From contig NZ_LR732817.1 in assembly GCF_902506195.1 (NCBI RefSeq), positions 3,680,612 to 3,744,611 of the forward strand: DNA of 64,000 bases. The letters run 5' to 3'. The notes under the pieces are model-generated. The model saw nothing but the letters and a program-made list of their open reading frames with translations. It made no database searches and was not told the origin of the DNA. Positions within the stretch are counted from its first letter, which is position 1. Each line of letters starts with the position of its first letter. Source of the DNA: Citricoccus sp. K5 (GTDB lineage: Bacteria; Actinomycetota; Actinomycetes; Actinomycetales; Micrococcaceae). The position numbers were made by a program, and so were the translations under genes. Positions 8,467-17,913 of the stretch are shown here, piece after piece.

Positions 8467-9505
8467 CATCCCACGGTGGCGGGCTGAGCCTGCCGGTCAG
8501 CAAGGGGCTCCAGGGTGGTGCGCCGGCTGGCGGCAGCGCGCAGGCCGTTGAGGATGACGATGACCTCGGCGACCTCGTGGACCAGCACCACGGCGGCCAA
8601 ACCCAGGACGCCGGTGATAGCCAGCGGCAACAGGACGGCGATGATCAGCAGTGACAGGACGATATTCTGGTTGATGATGGCCCGACCGCGGCGGGCATGC
8701 GCCAGGGCCTGGGGGATCAGGCGCAGGTCGTGGCCGGTGAAGGCGACGTCGGCGGATTCGATGGCCGCGTCCGAGCCGGTGGCGCCCATGGCGATGCCGA
8801 CCTCGGCGGCGGCCAGGGCGGGGGAGTCGTTGATGCCGTCACCGATCATCGCGGTGGGGGCGGTGCCGGTCAACTGGCGGACGGCGGTGGCCTTGTCCTC
8901 GGGGCGCAGTTCGGCGCGCACGTCGCCGATGCCGGCGTCGGCGGCGATGGCCCGGGCGGTGCGGGCGTTGTCGCCGGTGAGCATCGTGATCCCGATGCCC
9001 TGGCCGGTCAGGGTGGTCACGACGGCGGGGACCTCGGGGCGCAGCTCGTCCCGGACCCCGATCGCTCCGGCCGGCGACCCGTCGCGGTGGACGATAACCA
9101 CGGTCATGCCCTGCCCTTCCAAGGCCTGGACATCTTCGGCGATGGACCCAGGGTCCAACCAGCGGGGGCTGCCGACAGTGACCGGGGCCCCGTCGAGGCG
9201 GCCGGTGATGCCGTGCCCGGCGGTCTCGGTGACGGCCTCGGCCGCAGGCGCATCAGGGGCGGCGGCGGTGATGGCCGCGGCCAGCGGGTGGGTGCTGTGC
9301 TGCTCCAGCGCCGCCGCCCAGCCCAGCACATCCTGCTCAGAGGCGTCTGCGGTGGTGAGCACGGCGGTGACAGTGGGCTGATTGCGGGTCAGGGTGCCGG
9401 TCTTGTCCACGGCGAGGTGGCGGACCCCGCCGAGGCGTTCGAAGGCCGCCCCGGACTTGATGACGACCCCGAACCGGCTGGCCGCGCCGATCGCCGAGAC
9501 CGGCG
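8466..9505 (-). pseudogene. 5'-truncated CadA/ZntA-type heavy-metal P-type ATPase
   Basis: The recognisable part begins in the stretch after the CPC helix (SAIGAASRFG) and runs through the phosphorylation site DKTGTLT, the TGDN motif, the GDGINDSPALA hinge and the last two membrane helices. The metal-binding N-terminus, the first six membrane helices and the CPC motif are missing, because homology stops abruptly near 9505. Only an ATG inside the phosphorylation motif gives an open start (9410), which could not make a working pump. The ATPase normally exports Zn/Cd/Pb. With CmtR, CadD and LspA nearby, it is the broken member of a metal-resistance set. Confidence 0.85.
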
Positions 9506-10570
9506 GAAGGAGCCTAAGCAGGTGGCTCCGAACGACAATAACGGTGGCTCCGAAGACAGCAAATGCGTCAACCGGCCACCGGCTCCCAACCCCAATACGA
9601 GTGGACCTCAGTACTCCGAATATTCATGGAGAGAGCCGTGCTTCGACGACACAGGGATTCCTGACCGGGCAGGACGCGCGATCGCAGGCCTGGGGAACGT
9701 GTCCCCGGGTGGAAGAAGGAAGAATCGATGATCCGGTTCGGTGGATACCAACGTCCTAGGGGACGGATGGGGGTGGCGCGCGCGGCGGTCTGGTCGAGCT
9801 CGTCCTCTGCGTGAGGGCCGCTGCCGGGCGCGACCAATTGCCGGCAGGGGTCGTCTGCAGCCCGCCAGAGGGGGATCCGCCGGGAATCGGGTATCCACCA
9901 CCACGGACCGGATCAGCTTCGGTGTACCGGTACCTCTGTGCACCTGACTGTGGGCGCACGGGCCGCCGATCGGCATTGACCGGCGAGTGCTCCCGCCTGA
10001 ACATCGCGTGGACGATCATCGGCAATCCGTGGAACTACTGGCCTGACTGGCCGATGCCTGCGCGCTGGCATGGTCCTGGAGTGGTGGCAGACGCGCGGCC
10101 AACGGGTACTCGCGTGACCGCGGCGATGCCGACGTCCGGTTGGTGCGTCCACGAGTCGAACAGCTCAACCGGAGTGGCAGTCGACACCTCGGTTCCCAGA
10201 AGCCAGGTCACTGCCTGAGAACGGCGACGTCTACGGCGGCCCCCAGCGTGACTGCCATGACCGGCCACGCAGAACTGGGGACCAAATGGCGTCTGTCCGA
10301 GCTGTGCCGTAGAACGTTCTGCCGCGACGGGAATCCCGGCGTGCGCACCCCCAAACAGGTCGGAAGCGGTGGCTTGGGACGGGTGGCCGCAGGGCGGCGG
10401 CGCTTTGGGGACTGAGCCCCGCCCTGCTGACCGATACCCCTCAGTGTGTCTCGGATCGACGCGAGCATCACGGGGCCAGGCCAGGACTGCCCCGGGGCAT
10501 GACCGTGCCTGCGCCGTGGCCTAAGAGTCAACTGATCGCTTTTCCCGCGAGGGAATCGGGGGAGAAGACG
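9506..10570. other. Gene-free junction region with 22-bp spaced repeats
   Basis: I recognise no protein family on either strand in this stretch of about 1.07 kb, and codon usage looks random in all frames. Just beyond the ATPase breakpoint the 12-mer GGTGGCTCCGAA occurs twice (9521-9532 and 9543-9554), 22 bp apart, which resembles binding repeats at a transposon end. The region is best read as rearrangement debris between the metal island and the acyl-CoA operon. Confidence 0.5.
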
Positions 10571-10613
10571 GTGACGGGTTCCGGTGCGATTTCATCGCGC
10601 CGGAACCCGTCAC
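10571..10613 (-). terminator. Terminator of the NTF2/enoyl-CoA hydratase operon
   Basis: GTGACGGGTTCCGG and CCGGAACCCGTCAC arms (14 bp, perfect) are separated by 15 bp and lie 14 bp beyond the stop of the leftward enoyl-CoA hydratase gene, as expected of a factor-independent terminator without a strong T-run. Confidence 0.7.
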
Positions 10614-10627
10614 CGGAAAAGCTGTGG

Positions 10628-11455
10628 TCAGCGTCCAGACCACACTGGTTTGCGCTTCTCCGCGAAGGCCTTTGGCCCTTCCTTGCTGTCCGCGGAATTC
10701 GCGTAGGCCTCGATCGGCTCGAACCGCGTCGCGAGAGCCACTTCCAAGGGGTACCCTGCTCGCTCGAGGGCAGCGTGCTTGGCGGCCTGCACGGCCAGGG
10801 GGGAGGCCGCGCAAATCTTCTCAGCCCAGGCGGCAGCAGCTGCCTCGAGCTCTTCACGCGAGGTCACCTCGTTGACGAGGCCGTACTGCAAGGCATCCTG
10901 GGCGCCCAGTCGCTCGCCGGTGAGGATCATGGCCATGGCGATGCGATGGGGCAGCTGGCGGATGGCCCGGTGCACGACCCCGCACTCCCCGATGATCCCG
11001 GCCTTGGTCTCCGGCAGCCCGAACTGGGCGGTGTCTGCGGCGACAATGATGTCGGCGCACATCGCGAGTTCGAAACCACCTCCGAGGGCGTAGCCGTGGA
11101 CGGCCGCGATGAGAGGCTTCTTCAGCTTAAGCAGGGGGCCGCCGATTCCGGTGAGCCCACCCCCCAGGGCCAGGCGGGAAGCGTGCGCCTCTGGTCCACC
11201 GCCGACGTCCGCTCCCGCGCAGAAGGCCCGGTCTCCTGAGGCCGACAAAACGGCCACCCAGATATCAGGGTTGTCGTTGATCTCCTGCCACGCCTGTTGG
11301 AGCCGCAGGTCCAAGTCGTGGGAGATCGAGTTGAGGGCCTTGGGCCGGTTCAGGGTGAGGTGCGCGACGTGTCCCTTGACCTCGAAGAGCAGCTCCTGCG
11401 CGGTGTCCTGCCCCGGGGTGCCGGTGCCATCCGGTTGAGTAGTAGTCGTGGACAT
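10628..11455 (-). CDS. Enoyl-CoA hydratase/isomerase family protein
   Basis: This 275-residue crotonase-fold protein has NRPKALNSI at 36-44, the oxyanion-hole segment FCAGAD at 78-83, and HGYALGGGFELA at 120-131. The Glu in FGLPET (residue 149) is present, but the segment after it reads GIIGECG instead of the usual GIIPGAGG, so the exact reaction could be hydration, isomerisation or hydrolysis of an acyl-CoA. The start at 11455 is supported by the 2-bp gap to the preceding NTF2-like gene; the in-frame extension upstream overlaps that gene and is not used. The terminator follows directly. Confidence 0.85.
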   Translation of the reverse strand: MSTTTTQPDGTGTPGQDTAQELLFEVKGHVAHLTLNRPKALNSISHDLDLRLQQAWQEINDNPDIWVAVLSASGDRAFCAGADVGGGPEAHASRLALGGGLTGIGGPLLKLKKPLIAAVHGYALGGGFELAMCADIIVAADTAQFGLPETKAGIIGECGVVHRAIRQLPHRIAMAMILTGERLGAQDALQYGLVNEVTSREELEAAAAAWAEKICAASPLAVQAAKHAALERAGYPLEVALATRFEPIEAYANSADSKEGPKAFAEKRKPVWSGR

Positions 11456-11457
11456 GT

Positions 11458-11934
11458 TCAGGACCTCCGCGCAATCATCGTCTGGTGCTCGGGCTTCGTG
11501 TGGAAGTCGATCGTGCCCGCATGCTGCAGCTCCCGGCGCTTGAACCGCCAGCCCTGCGGGGTGCGGACCATCACGTCGTGGTACTGCCCCAGCACGTAGC
11601 CATCCGGGCGTTCGCGCTGGTAACGGTGCCATGCCAGAAGGCCTGAGCGGACCCTCGCCGTGTCCTCGTCCTCAAAGTCGATCTTGATGTTGGAGACGTG
11701 GTGGCTGGTGCCGGTGAAGAAGGTGCCCACCCCTTCGAGCGTCTCCCGGTACGCGTCGATGCCCTCGGCTCCGAATCCGGGGCCGTAGGCGACGTAGCAG
11801 TCATCCGTGAACAGCTGGGCGAGTTCATCGGTGTAATTCATGTCCAAGAAATACGCGTAGTCGTACAGCGTGTCCTTGATCGCGTCCTTGTCCAGCAGTT
11901 GCTGGATGGCTTCCTGAGTCGGCTCCGGCCTCAT
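11458..11934 (-). CDS. NTF2-like (SnoaL-type) protein
   Basis: This 158-residue protein begins with a helix (residues 5-32) ending in a YDYAYFLDMNYTDEL segment, and the remainder fits the SnoaL/NTF2-like cone fold, including an internal TSHHVSNI strand and an RFKRRELQ strand near the C-terminus. Members of this superfamily are small hydratases, isomerases or dehydratases acting on polyketide, steroid or aromatic intermediates, or are non-catalytic. It is the first gene of a two-gene leftward unit with the enoyl-CoA hydratase, which suggests that it handles the same acyl intermediate. The substrate cannot be told from the sequence. Confidence 0.75.
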   Translation of the reverse strand: MRPEPTQEAIQQLLDKDAIKDTLYDYAYFLDMNYTDELAQLFTDDCYVAYGPGFGAEGIDAYRETLEGVGTFFTGTSHHVSNIKIDFEDEDTARVRSGLLAWHRYQRERPDGYVLGQYHDVMVRTPQGWRFKRRELQHAGTIDFHTKPEHQTMIARRS

Positions 11935-12047
11935 GTCTTCTCCTGAGTTCTTGGGCGCCGATGCTGGGCGCCCCGGTTGTCAACGTGAGTGTAAATCTAC
12001 AGTGGTGTTGATTGGGAATCAAGGCTTCGTGAATACGCGGAGGAAGG

Positions 12048-15000
12048 TCACCAGGTGTCGATTCGACGCCGCTGAGCGGGCTCGTCCGAGCAGTCGGCGG
12101 TGGCGGTCAGGACATGGGTGATCCACGAGCGTGTTTCGGCGGGGTCGATGACGTCGTCGATCTCGAAGACGGAGGCCGCGTTGATCGCTTGTCCGCGCTG
12201 TCGGTACTCCTCGGTGAGGCGGCGGAGTTCCGCATCGCGTTCCGATCCGGTGGGGATGGCCTGTAGCTCCTTCCGGTAGCCCAGGCGGGCGGCGCCCTCG
12301 GGTCCCATGGCGCCGATGTCCCCGGTGGGCCAGGCCACGATGGCGTCCGGGGTGCGGAAGCTCCCTCCGGCCATAGCCTGTCCGCCCAGTCCGTATGATC
12401 GCCGGATCACCACACAACAGAAGGGCACCGCGAGGTTGGGTGCGGCCACCAGGAGCCGGCTCACATGGCGCACCGTGGCGCGGGTCTCGGACTCGGGGCC
12501 CACCATGAACCCCGGGGTGTCGCACAGGCTAAGGACGGGGAGATCGTGGGCGTCGCACAGCTGGAGGAACCGGGCCATCTTGTCTGCCGCGTCGCTGTCG
12601 ATGGCGCCGCCGTTCACCCGACCATCATTGGCGATGATCCCCACGGGACGGCCCTCGATTCTCCCCAGGATCGTGAGGGCGGCGCGTCCGAATCCGGCAC
12701 GCAGTTCCAGGGTGGAGTCCTCGTCACAGAGCACCTCGATGAGCCGGCGGATGTCGAAGGAGCGCCGCGGCTGCTCGGGCACCAGGTCCCTCAGCAACCG
12801 CTGGTCGGCACTGGACCACCTTGTCGAGGGACCTTGGAAGTAGCCCAGGTACTTCCTGGCCGTCCTGGCTGCTTCCCGCTCGTCCTGGACGAGGACATCC
12901 ACCACGCCGTTGGGCACCTGAACGGAGACGGGGCCGATCTCCTCTGCGGTGAAACTGCCCAGCCCCCCGCCTTCGATCATGGCCGGTCCTCCCAGGCCGA
13001 TGTTGGCATCCTTGGTGGCGATGATGACGTCACAGGCGCCCAGCATGGCGGCGTTGCCGGCGAAGCATCGCCCCGAGGCGATGCCCACGGTCGGGACCAG
13101 TCCGTTCAGCCGTCCTAGGGCCGTGAAGGTTCCCAGGTCCATACCGGTGGCTCGCGCCTGGTTGTCCGTGTCCCCGGGGCGCCCGCCACCGCCTTCGGCG
13201 AAGATCACCACGGGGGTGCCCCGGCGTCGGGCGAGGTCGAGTATCCGCTCGGCCTTCCGGTGGCTTTGCATCCCCTGCGTCCCGGCCAGCACCGTGTAGT
13301 CGTAGGCCAGCGCGGTCACCGGGACAGGGTCCCGACCGGCAGTGGCGCCCACCGAGCCGACGGCCGTGACCAGCCCATCGGCAGGAGTGTGGGTTTCCAG
13401 GTCCTCCTGTGAACGGCGGGCCCGCTGGGCAGCGACCACGAGCGAACCGTACTCGTGGAAGGCGCCGTCGTCGAAGAGCTCGGCGAGGTTCTCCCGGGCC
13501 GTCCGTTTGCCGAGGCTGTGGCGTTTCGCCACGGCCTCGGGCCGGTTGCCGTCCGTGGTCCGGGCCCGGCGGGCGAACAGGTTCTGAAGATCATCCCGCG
13601 TGCCGGTGGCGGGAATGGCGGCGGGAACCTCCGGCTGCTCAATGGCTTCAACCCCACGTGATTCGACGGTCAGGAGATGCTGTCCTTCCCGGACCGAGCT
13701 GCCGGGGAGGACTTGAACGTCGCACACCGTCCCGTGGGCTGGTGAGGGGATCTCCTGCTCCATCTTCATGGATTCCAGGACCATCAGGGGCTGTCCCCGA
13801 CGCACCCGAGCACCGGGGACCGTGAGCACGGAGACCACCGTGGCCTGGGTCGGGGAGGCCACGGTAATCCTCTCCCCCTGGTCGACATCGTCCTGGACTG
13901 GGGCCAGCAGGGCATCGAGAAAATCGGACGTCGTGGTACCGCAGCGCACCTCCTCCATGGACAGGAGGCGGTCCAGGAGGGGGAGGTTGGTGTGGGGCCC
14001 CTCGATGCGGAAACCGGTCAAGACCTCTCGAAGTTCGTCCATGACCTCATGCAGGGACGAACCCTCACGGTGCACGATGACCTTGCCCAGCAAGGGGTCG
14101 TAAACGCGGTTGACATCCATGCCCTCAAAACCGTGCGTCTCCACCCGGATCCCCGGACCCGAGGGGGCCTCGAAACGGCTCACCCGGTCGGGGCCCCCGG
14201 GCTCCACAGTGACCCGGGCCTCGACCGCGGTCCCGCGAACGGTGACGGTGTCCGCGGGGTCCAGACCGCACTCGGCCAAGGAGGCGCCGGCGGAAATCCG
14301 TAATTGGGTGCGCACCAGGTCAACGCCCGTCACCTCTTCAGTGATGCCGTGCTCCACCTGCAACCGCGGATTGGCCTCGATGAAGAAGTAGGCCCCGGGC
14401 TTGTCGAGGTCGACGAGGAACTCGACCGTGCCCAGGCCGCGGTACCCCACCGCGCGGCAGAGCTCCACGGCCGAGGCCTGCATCGCAGTGCGCAGATCCT
14501 CGGTGAGGAAGGGGGCCGGAGCGATTTCGATCATTTTCTGGTGCCGGCGCTGGATGCTGCAGTCGCGGTCCCCGAGGTGCACCACGTTCGAGCCGTCTCC
14601 CACGACCTGCACCTCCACGTGGCGTGCCCGGGGCACATAGCGCTCCACGTAGACGTAGGGTCGACCGAAACTTCGTGCGGCCTCCGACCGGCACCGTTCC
14701 AGGGCTGAGGGTAGATCCGCCGGCTCCTGCACGATGCGCATGCCTCGTCCGCCCCCGCCGGCCACGGCCTTGACGATGACCGGCGCCCCGTCCAACGAGG
14801 CCATGAACTGTTCAGCCTCCTCCACGCGTGCCACCACTGCGGTCGCGGGCAACACCGGCACCTGCACCCGCGCGGCGAGTCCGCGGGCGGTGCCCTTGTC
14901 CCCAAGAAGGTCGAGGACCTCTGGGTCGGGTCCCACGAAGGCCAGGCCCGCCTCGGCGCAGCTGCGGGCGAACAGCGGGTTCTCGCTGAGGAATCCGTAA

Positions 15001-15236
15001 CCCGGATGCACCAGATCGCACTGAGCGTCCAGGCCTGCCTGCAGCACGGCGTCGATGTCGAGATAGGCGGCCACTCCAGCGGCACCCAGCGACCGTGCCT
15101 CATCGGCGGCGCCAACGTGGGCCGAATCTGCATCGTCGGTGGCGTAGACGGCCACGGTGCGCAGGCCCAGGCCGTGGGCTGCGCGGATGATGCGCAGGGC
15201 CACCTCTCCCCGGTTGGCGATCAGAACTGCGGGCAT
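12048..15236 (-). CDS. Single-chain biotin-dependent acyl-CoA carboxylase
   Basis: This protein of 1062 residues joins all three functions of an acyl-CoA carboxylase. A biotin carboxylase at 1-450 has ATP-grasp glycines GGGGRGM at 160-166; a biotinyl domain at 457-525 carries ESMKM with the biotinylated Lys491; and a fused two-part carboxyltransferase occupies about 548-1062. It should carboxylate an acyl-CoA with bicarbonate and ATP. Most actinobacterial carboxylases are split into alpha and beta chains, whereas the one-chain form resembles the long-chain/multi-substrate acyl-CoA carboxylases. The start at 15236 has an excellent AAGGAGG ribosome site. It follows the acyl-CoA synthetase by 44 bp in the same operon, so the synthetase probably supplies its substrate. 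Confidence 0.9.
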   Translation of the reverse strand: MPAVLIANRGEVALRIIRAAHGLGLRTVAVYATDDADSAHVGAADEARSLGAAGVAAYLDIDAVLQAGLDAQCDLVHPGYGFLSENPLFARSCAEAGLAFVGPDPEVLDLLGDKGTARGLAARVQVPVLPATAVVARVEEAEQFMASLDGAPVIVKAVAGGGGRGMRIVQEPADLPSALERCRSEAARSFGRPYVYVERYVPRARHVEVQVVGDGSNVVHLGDRDCSIQRRHQKMIEIAPAPFLTEDLRTAMQASAVELCRAVGYRGLGTVEFLVDLDKPGAYFFIEANPRLQVEHGITEEVTGVDLVRTQLRISAGASLAECGLDPADTVTVRGTAVEARVTVEPGGPDRVSRFEAPSGPGIRVETHGFEGMDVNRVYDPLLGKVIVHREGSSLHEVMDELREVLTGFRIEGPHTNLPLLDRLLSMEEVRCGTTTSDFLDALLAPVQDDVDQGERITVASPTQATVVSVLTVPGARVRRGQPLMVLESMKMEQEIPSPAHGTVCDVQVLPGSSVREGQHLLTVESRGVEAIEQPEVPAAIPATGTRDDLQNLFARRARTTDGNRPEAVAKRHSLGKRTARENLAELFDDGAFHEYGSLVVAAQRARRSQEDLETHTPADGLVTAVGSVGATAGRDPVPVTALAYDYTVLAGTQGMQSHRKAERILDLARRRGTPVVIFAEGGGGRPGDTDNQARATGMDLGTFTALGRLNGLVPTVGIASGRCFAGNAAMLGACDVIIATKDANIGLGGPAMIEGGGLGSFTAEEIGPVSVQVPNGVVDVLVQDEREAARTARKYLGYFQGPSTRWSSADQRLLRDLVPEQPRRSFDIRRLIEVLCDEDSTLELRAGFGRAALTILGRIEGRPVGIIANDGRVNGGAIDSDAADKMARFLQLCDAHDLPVLSLCDTPGFMVGPESETRATVRHVSRLLVAAPNLAVPFCCVVIRRSYGLGGQAMAGGSFRTPDAIVAWPTGDIGAMGPEGAARLGYRKELQAIPTGSERDAELRRLTEEYRQRGQAINAASVFEIDDVIDPAETRSWITHVLTATADCSDEPAQRRRIDTW

Positions 15237-15280
15237 ACCCGCCTCCTTCTGGTCGGACGGGGTGAGAGTCCCGTCCGGCT

Positions 15281-16879
15281 TCACTTGAGTTCGCGCGCGA
15301 GGACCCGCCCGCTTCCGGTGCGGGGGAACTCTGCGTGCACGCGCACCAGATCGGGGACCCCCCGCTTGCCCAGGTGCTCCCGGCACCATGCCAGGAAACC
15401 GTTTTCGGACCAGGCGGCGCCGGGGATGACGTGGGCCACAACGACGGCGTCCAAGGTGGGATCCTCTTGGGCGGTGATGGCGACATCGTTGACCAGCGGG
15501 CAGGCCTGTAGGTCCAGCTCCAGGGCGTAGGTCGAGAGATTCTCCCCGCCCCGCCGGATGATGTGCATCGCCCGGCCCCGGAACTCGAACCGTCCGTCGG
15601 AACGTCTCACCATGACGTCGCCGGTCCGCAGCCAGCAACCGTCAACGATGGTGCGCCCCGTTTCCTGAGGATCTGCGTGGTAGCCGAGCATCAGGGTCTC
15701 TCCCGGGATGCCTCGAACCCACAGCTCGCCCGGCTCCCCGTCCCGGGCATCGCTTCCGTCTTGAGCAACCAGCCGGACTTCGTCCACGCCGAGGAAGGGA
15801 CGGCCGATAGTTGCGCGGTCGTCCGTCTCCCAGACCGCCCCGCCGAGCACACCGGTGACGGATTCCGTTTGGCCGTAGATCTGTCGGGTCTGCACGCCGG
15901 GGACCAGTTCATCCCACGCGTCCCAGTCGCTGCGGCTGAGATTCATCCCGTACTGGATCAGACGCAACTGGCCGGGATCGACCGGGCCTGCCGCGTCCAT
16001 GGCCTTGTGCAGAGCCATCCGCATGGGCGGAGCCACCATGGAGCTGACGGTGCTCCCGGTCCAGCGGGCGGCGGAGAAGTAATGGGTCGCGCTGAACCGG
16101 GGAACGACGCTGATCGACCCACCGGTCACTAGGGGCGGAGCACACAGGTAGAGCTGGGCGTTCGTGTGGAAGAAGGGGGAGCACAGATAGTGCCGATCCT
16201 CGGAGGTGAAGCCCGAGTTCCGTGCCATCCGTTCACCCGACATCACATAATTGCGGTGAGTGAGTTCAACCAGCTTCTGGCGTCCACTGGTCCCTGAGGT
16301 CGGCAACCGTCCGGCAATCATCTCCGCCGTCGGGTCCTGCAATGGGAGCGTCCCCAGGCGATGGTCGGCCAGGGCCCCCGTCGGGTCCCAGAGGGCCTCT
16401 TCCGGAGTGACCACGAGTTCGGTGGGGACCCCCGTACGTCGGATGGCCTCGGCGATGATGGGGCCATTGGCGGTTGAGGCGATGGCGAGAAGCGGCTGGG
16501 TGGCGACGAGAACTCTCTCGAAGGCCAGCCGGCCAGCGTCGGGATCCATCACCTGGACGATGCCCCCGTTTCCGGGGACGGCCAACCACAGCGATATCAG
16601 CAGTGGACAGTTGGGCAGGGCTACGAAGGTGCCCGCCTGGTCGCTGATGCCTGCCGTTGCTAGGCGTCGCCGTAGCACATCGACCGTCTCGGCGAGGCCC
16701 TGCCAGGCCATGCGTCCGTAGGTAGCCGGTTGCGCGACGTCGCGCAGGAAGACCAGGGCGTCCTGGCTGGCGCGCTGGGTCGACCAATGCTCCAGGTGCT
16801 GCAGCAAAGTGCGGCCCGAGGTCAGGTCGTAAGCCCGCGCAGCGGTGGGCGCGACAGCTCCAGGTGCGTGTTTTGTCAT
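15281..16879 (-). CDS. AMP-forming acyl-CoA synthetase with K-to-R at the catalytic lysine
   Basis: This 532-residue member of the ANL superfamily has the P-loop TSGTSGRQK at 194-202, a YGQTE motif in the middle and the LRTGD hinge. It would activate a carboxylic acid as acyl-AMP and then acyl-CoA. The C-terminal A10 motif, normally PxTxxGK, reads PRTGSGR, so the adenylation lysine is replaced by Arg525; this usually cripples the first half-reaction. It overlaps the upstream enoyl-CoA hydratase by 4 bp and precedes the carboxylase, so it is a regular operon member. Altered chemistry or decay are both possible. Confidence 0.85.
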   Translation of the reverse strand: MTKHAPGAVAPTAARAYDLTSGRTLLQHLEHWSTQRASQDALVFLRDVAQPATYGRMAWQGLAETVDVLRRRLATAGISDQAGTFVALPNCPLLISLWLAVPGNGGIVQVMDPDAGRLAFERVLVATQPLLAIASTANGPIIAEAIRRTGVPTELVVTPEEALWDPTGALADHRLGTLPLQDPTAEMIAGRLPTSGTSGRQKLVELTHRNYVMSGERMARNSGFTSEDRHYLCSPFFHTNAQLYLCAPPLVTGGSISVVPRFSATHYFSAARWTGSTVSSMVAPPMRMALHKAMDAAGPVDPGQLRLIQYGMNLSRSDWDAWDELVPGVQTRQIYGQTESVTGVLGGAVWETDDRATIGRPFLGVDEVRLVAQDGSDARDGEPGELWVRGIPGETLMLGYHADPQETGRTIVDGCWLRTGDVMVRRSDGRFEFRGRAMHIIRRGGENLSTYALELDLQACPLVNDVAITAQEDPTLDAVVVAHVIPGAAWSENGFLAWCREHLGKRGVPDLVRVHAEFPRTGSGRVLARELK

Positions 16880-17712
16880 GTCAACGGCCTTCCAGCACGT
16901 GCGATCTCCGTCGTCGATGGACCTCTGAACGACGCGATGACCGGCTTGAGACCTTCTTGGCCGATGCGTTCCCGTAGCTCCAGGACCGAGGGAGACAGAT
17001 GCAGCAGGGCGTCCATCTCGCTCACCGAGGAGGCAGCCTGTCGCACCCCCATGGCTTCCATGGCCCGGTTGATCGAGAGCTTCTTGATGGCCAGCACCTC
17101 GGAAGGAACCTGCGCGATCCGCTCGGCCAGGGCCCGTACCGTCTCGAGCAACTGCTGCTCAGGCACGGCATGATTGGCCCAGCCCCACTCCACGGCGGTG
17201 CGGCCGTCGATATGGTTGCCTGCCACGAAGGCAAGTTCCTTGGCGCGCTTGGGTCCCACGAGCGGCGCCCACGTAGGGGCGATGTACCCGCCGCCGATGG
17301 CGATGGAGGGTTCGCCGATTCGAGCGTCTTCGGCCACGATGGTGATGTCGGAGTAGACGCACATCTGGGTTGCTCCGGCCAGGCAGTACCCGTGCACGGC
17401 GGTAATCACGGGTTTCGGGTGGTCCCAGATCGCCAGCCACCGCTCCAGGTTCTTCTGCAGCCGGGCTCGATCAGCCACCGGGTCGGCCGCTTTAGGCGTG
17501 CCCACCTGGCCGATGTCGAAGCCGGCGGAGAACCCCTTGCCCTCGCCGCGGATCGCCAGCACGGGTCCGCCTTCTTCACGCAGTCGTTCGAGTGCCGCGC
17601 TGAATTCCTCCAGCATCTCCTGACTCATGGAATTTGCCTGATCGGGGCGGTCCAACACGATCCATGTCAGCGGACCCTCATGTTCGATCCGGATGTGCGT
17701 CCCAGTGCTCAT
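16876..17712 (-). CDS. Enoyl-CoA hydratase/isomerase family protein
   Basis: This 278-residue crotonase-family protein has GFSAGFDIG near residue 60 as the first oxyanion-hole segment and HGYCLAGATQM as the second. The segment GEPSIAIGGG replaces the canonical catalytic glutamate region, so the reaction may not be simple hydration. It is the first gene of the leftward operon hydratase-synthetase-carboxylase, with an ATGA overlap to the synthetase. Its promoter must lie in the 201-bp divergent gap that contains the two GTCAAC-N6-GTTGAC palindromes. Confidence 0.85.
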   Translation of the reverse strand: MSTGTHIRIEHEGPLTWIVLDRPDQANSMSQEMLEEFSAALERLREEGGPVLAIRGEGKGFSAGFDIGQVGTPKAADPVADRARLQKNLERWLAIWDHPKPVITAVHGYCLAGATQMCVYSDITIVAEDARIGEPSIAIGGGYIAPTWAPLVGPKRAKELAFVAGNHIDGRTAVEWGWANHAVPEQQLLETVRALAERIAQVPSEVLAIKKLSINRAMEAMGVRQAASSVSEMDALLHLSPSVLELRERIGQEGLKPVIASFRGPSTTEIARAGRPLT

Positions 17713-17822
17713 TTCGCTTGCTCCAGTGCTCCGGCCACGTGTCTGGCATTCGGATTAGGCCGGCGGTCATACTCGCCGGCGCTTGATTGATCTGGTGGCC
17801 CAGCCTATGGAGCCGAACCAAG

Positions 17823-17867
17823 GGCGTCAACCCTAATGTTGACGCCACGTCAACTCATACGTTGACG
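17823..17867. promoter_or_regulatory. Tandem TetR-type operators in the divergent promoter
   Basis: Two palindromes lie side by side: GGCGTCAAC-CCTAAT-GTTGACGCC (17823-17846) and CGTCAAC-TCATAC-GTTGACG (17848-17867). Both have the core GTCAAC-N6-GTTGAC with centres about 23 bp apart. They lie between the leftward hydratase operon and the rightward synthetase-AhpD-TetR operon. The same core recurs at 21507 and 23262, so this is probably the operator of the TetR protein encoded at 20312 (inference). Confidence 0.7.
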
Positions 17868-17913
17868 ACAAGCGTGACCCATGTCATAGTAAATTCTGTG
17901 AAGGAGGCTCGCC

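Noticed and set aside
9811..10531. Several frames of 70-135 codons between the ATPase remnant and the hydratase operon
   Set aside because: None shows a domain, ribosome site or coding-type third-position bias; they overlap each other on both strands.
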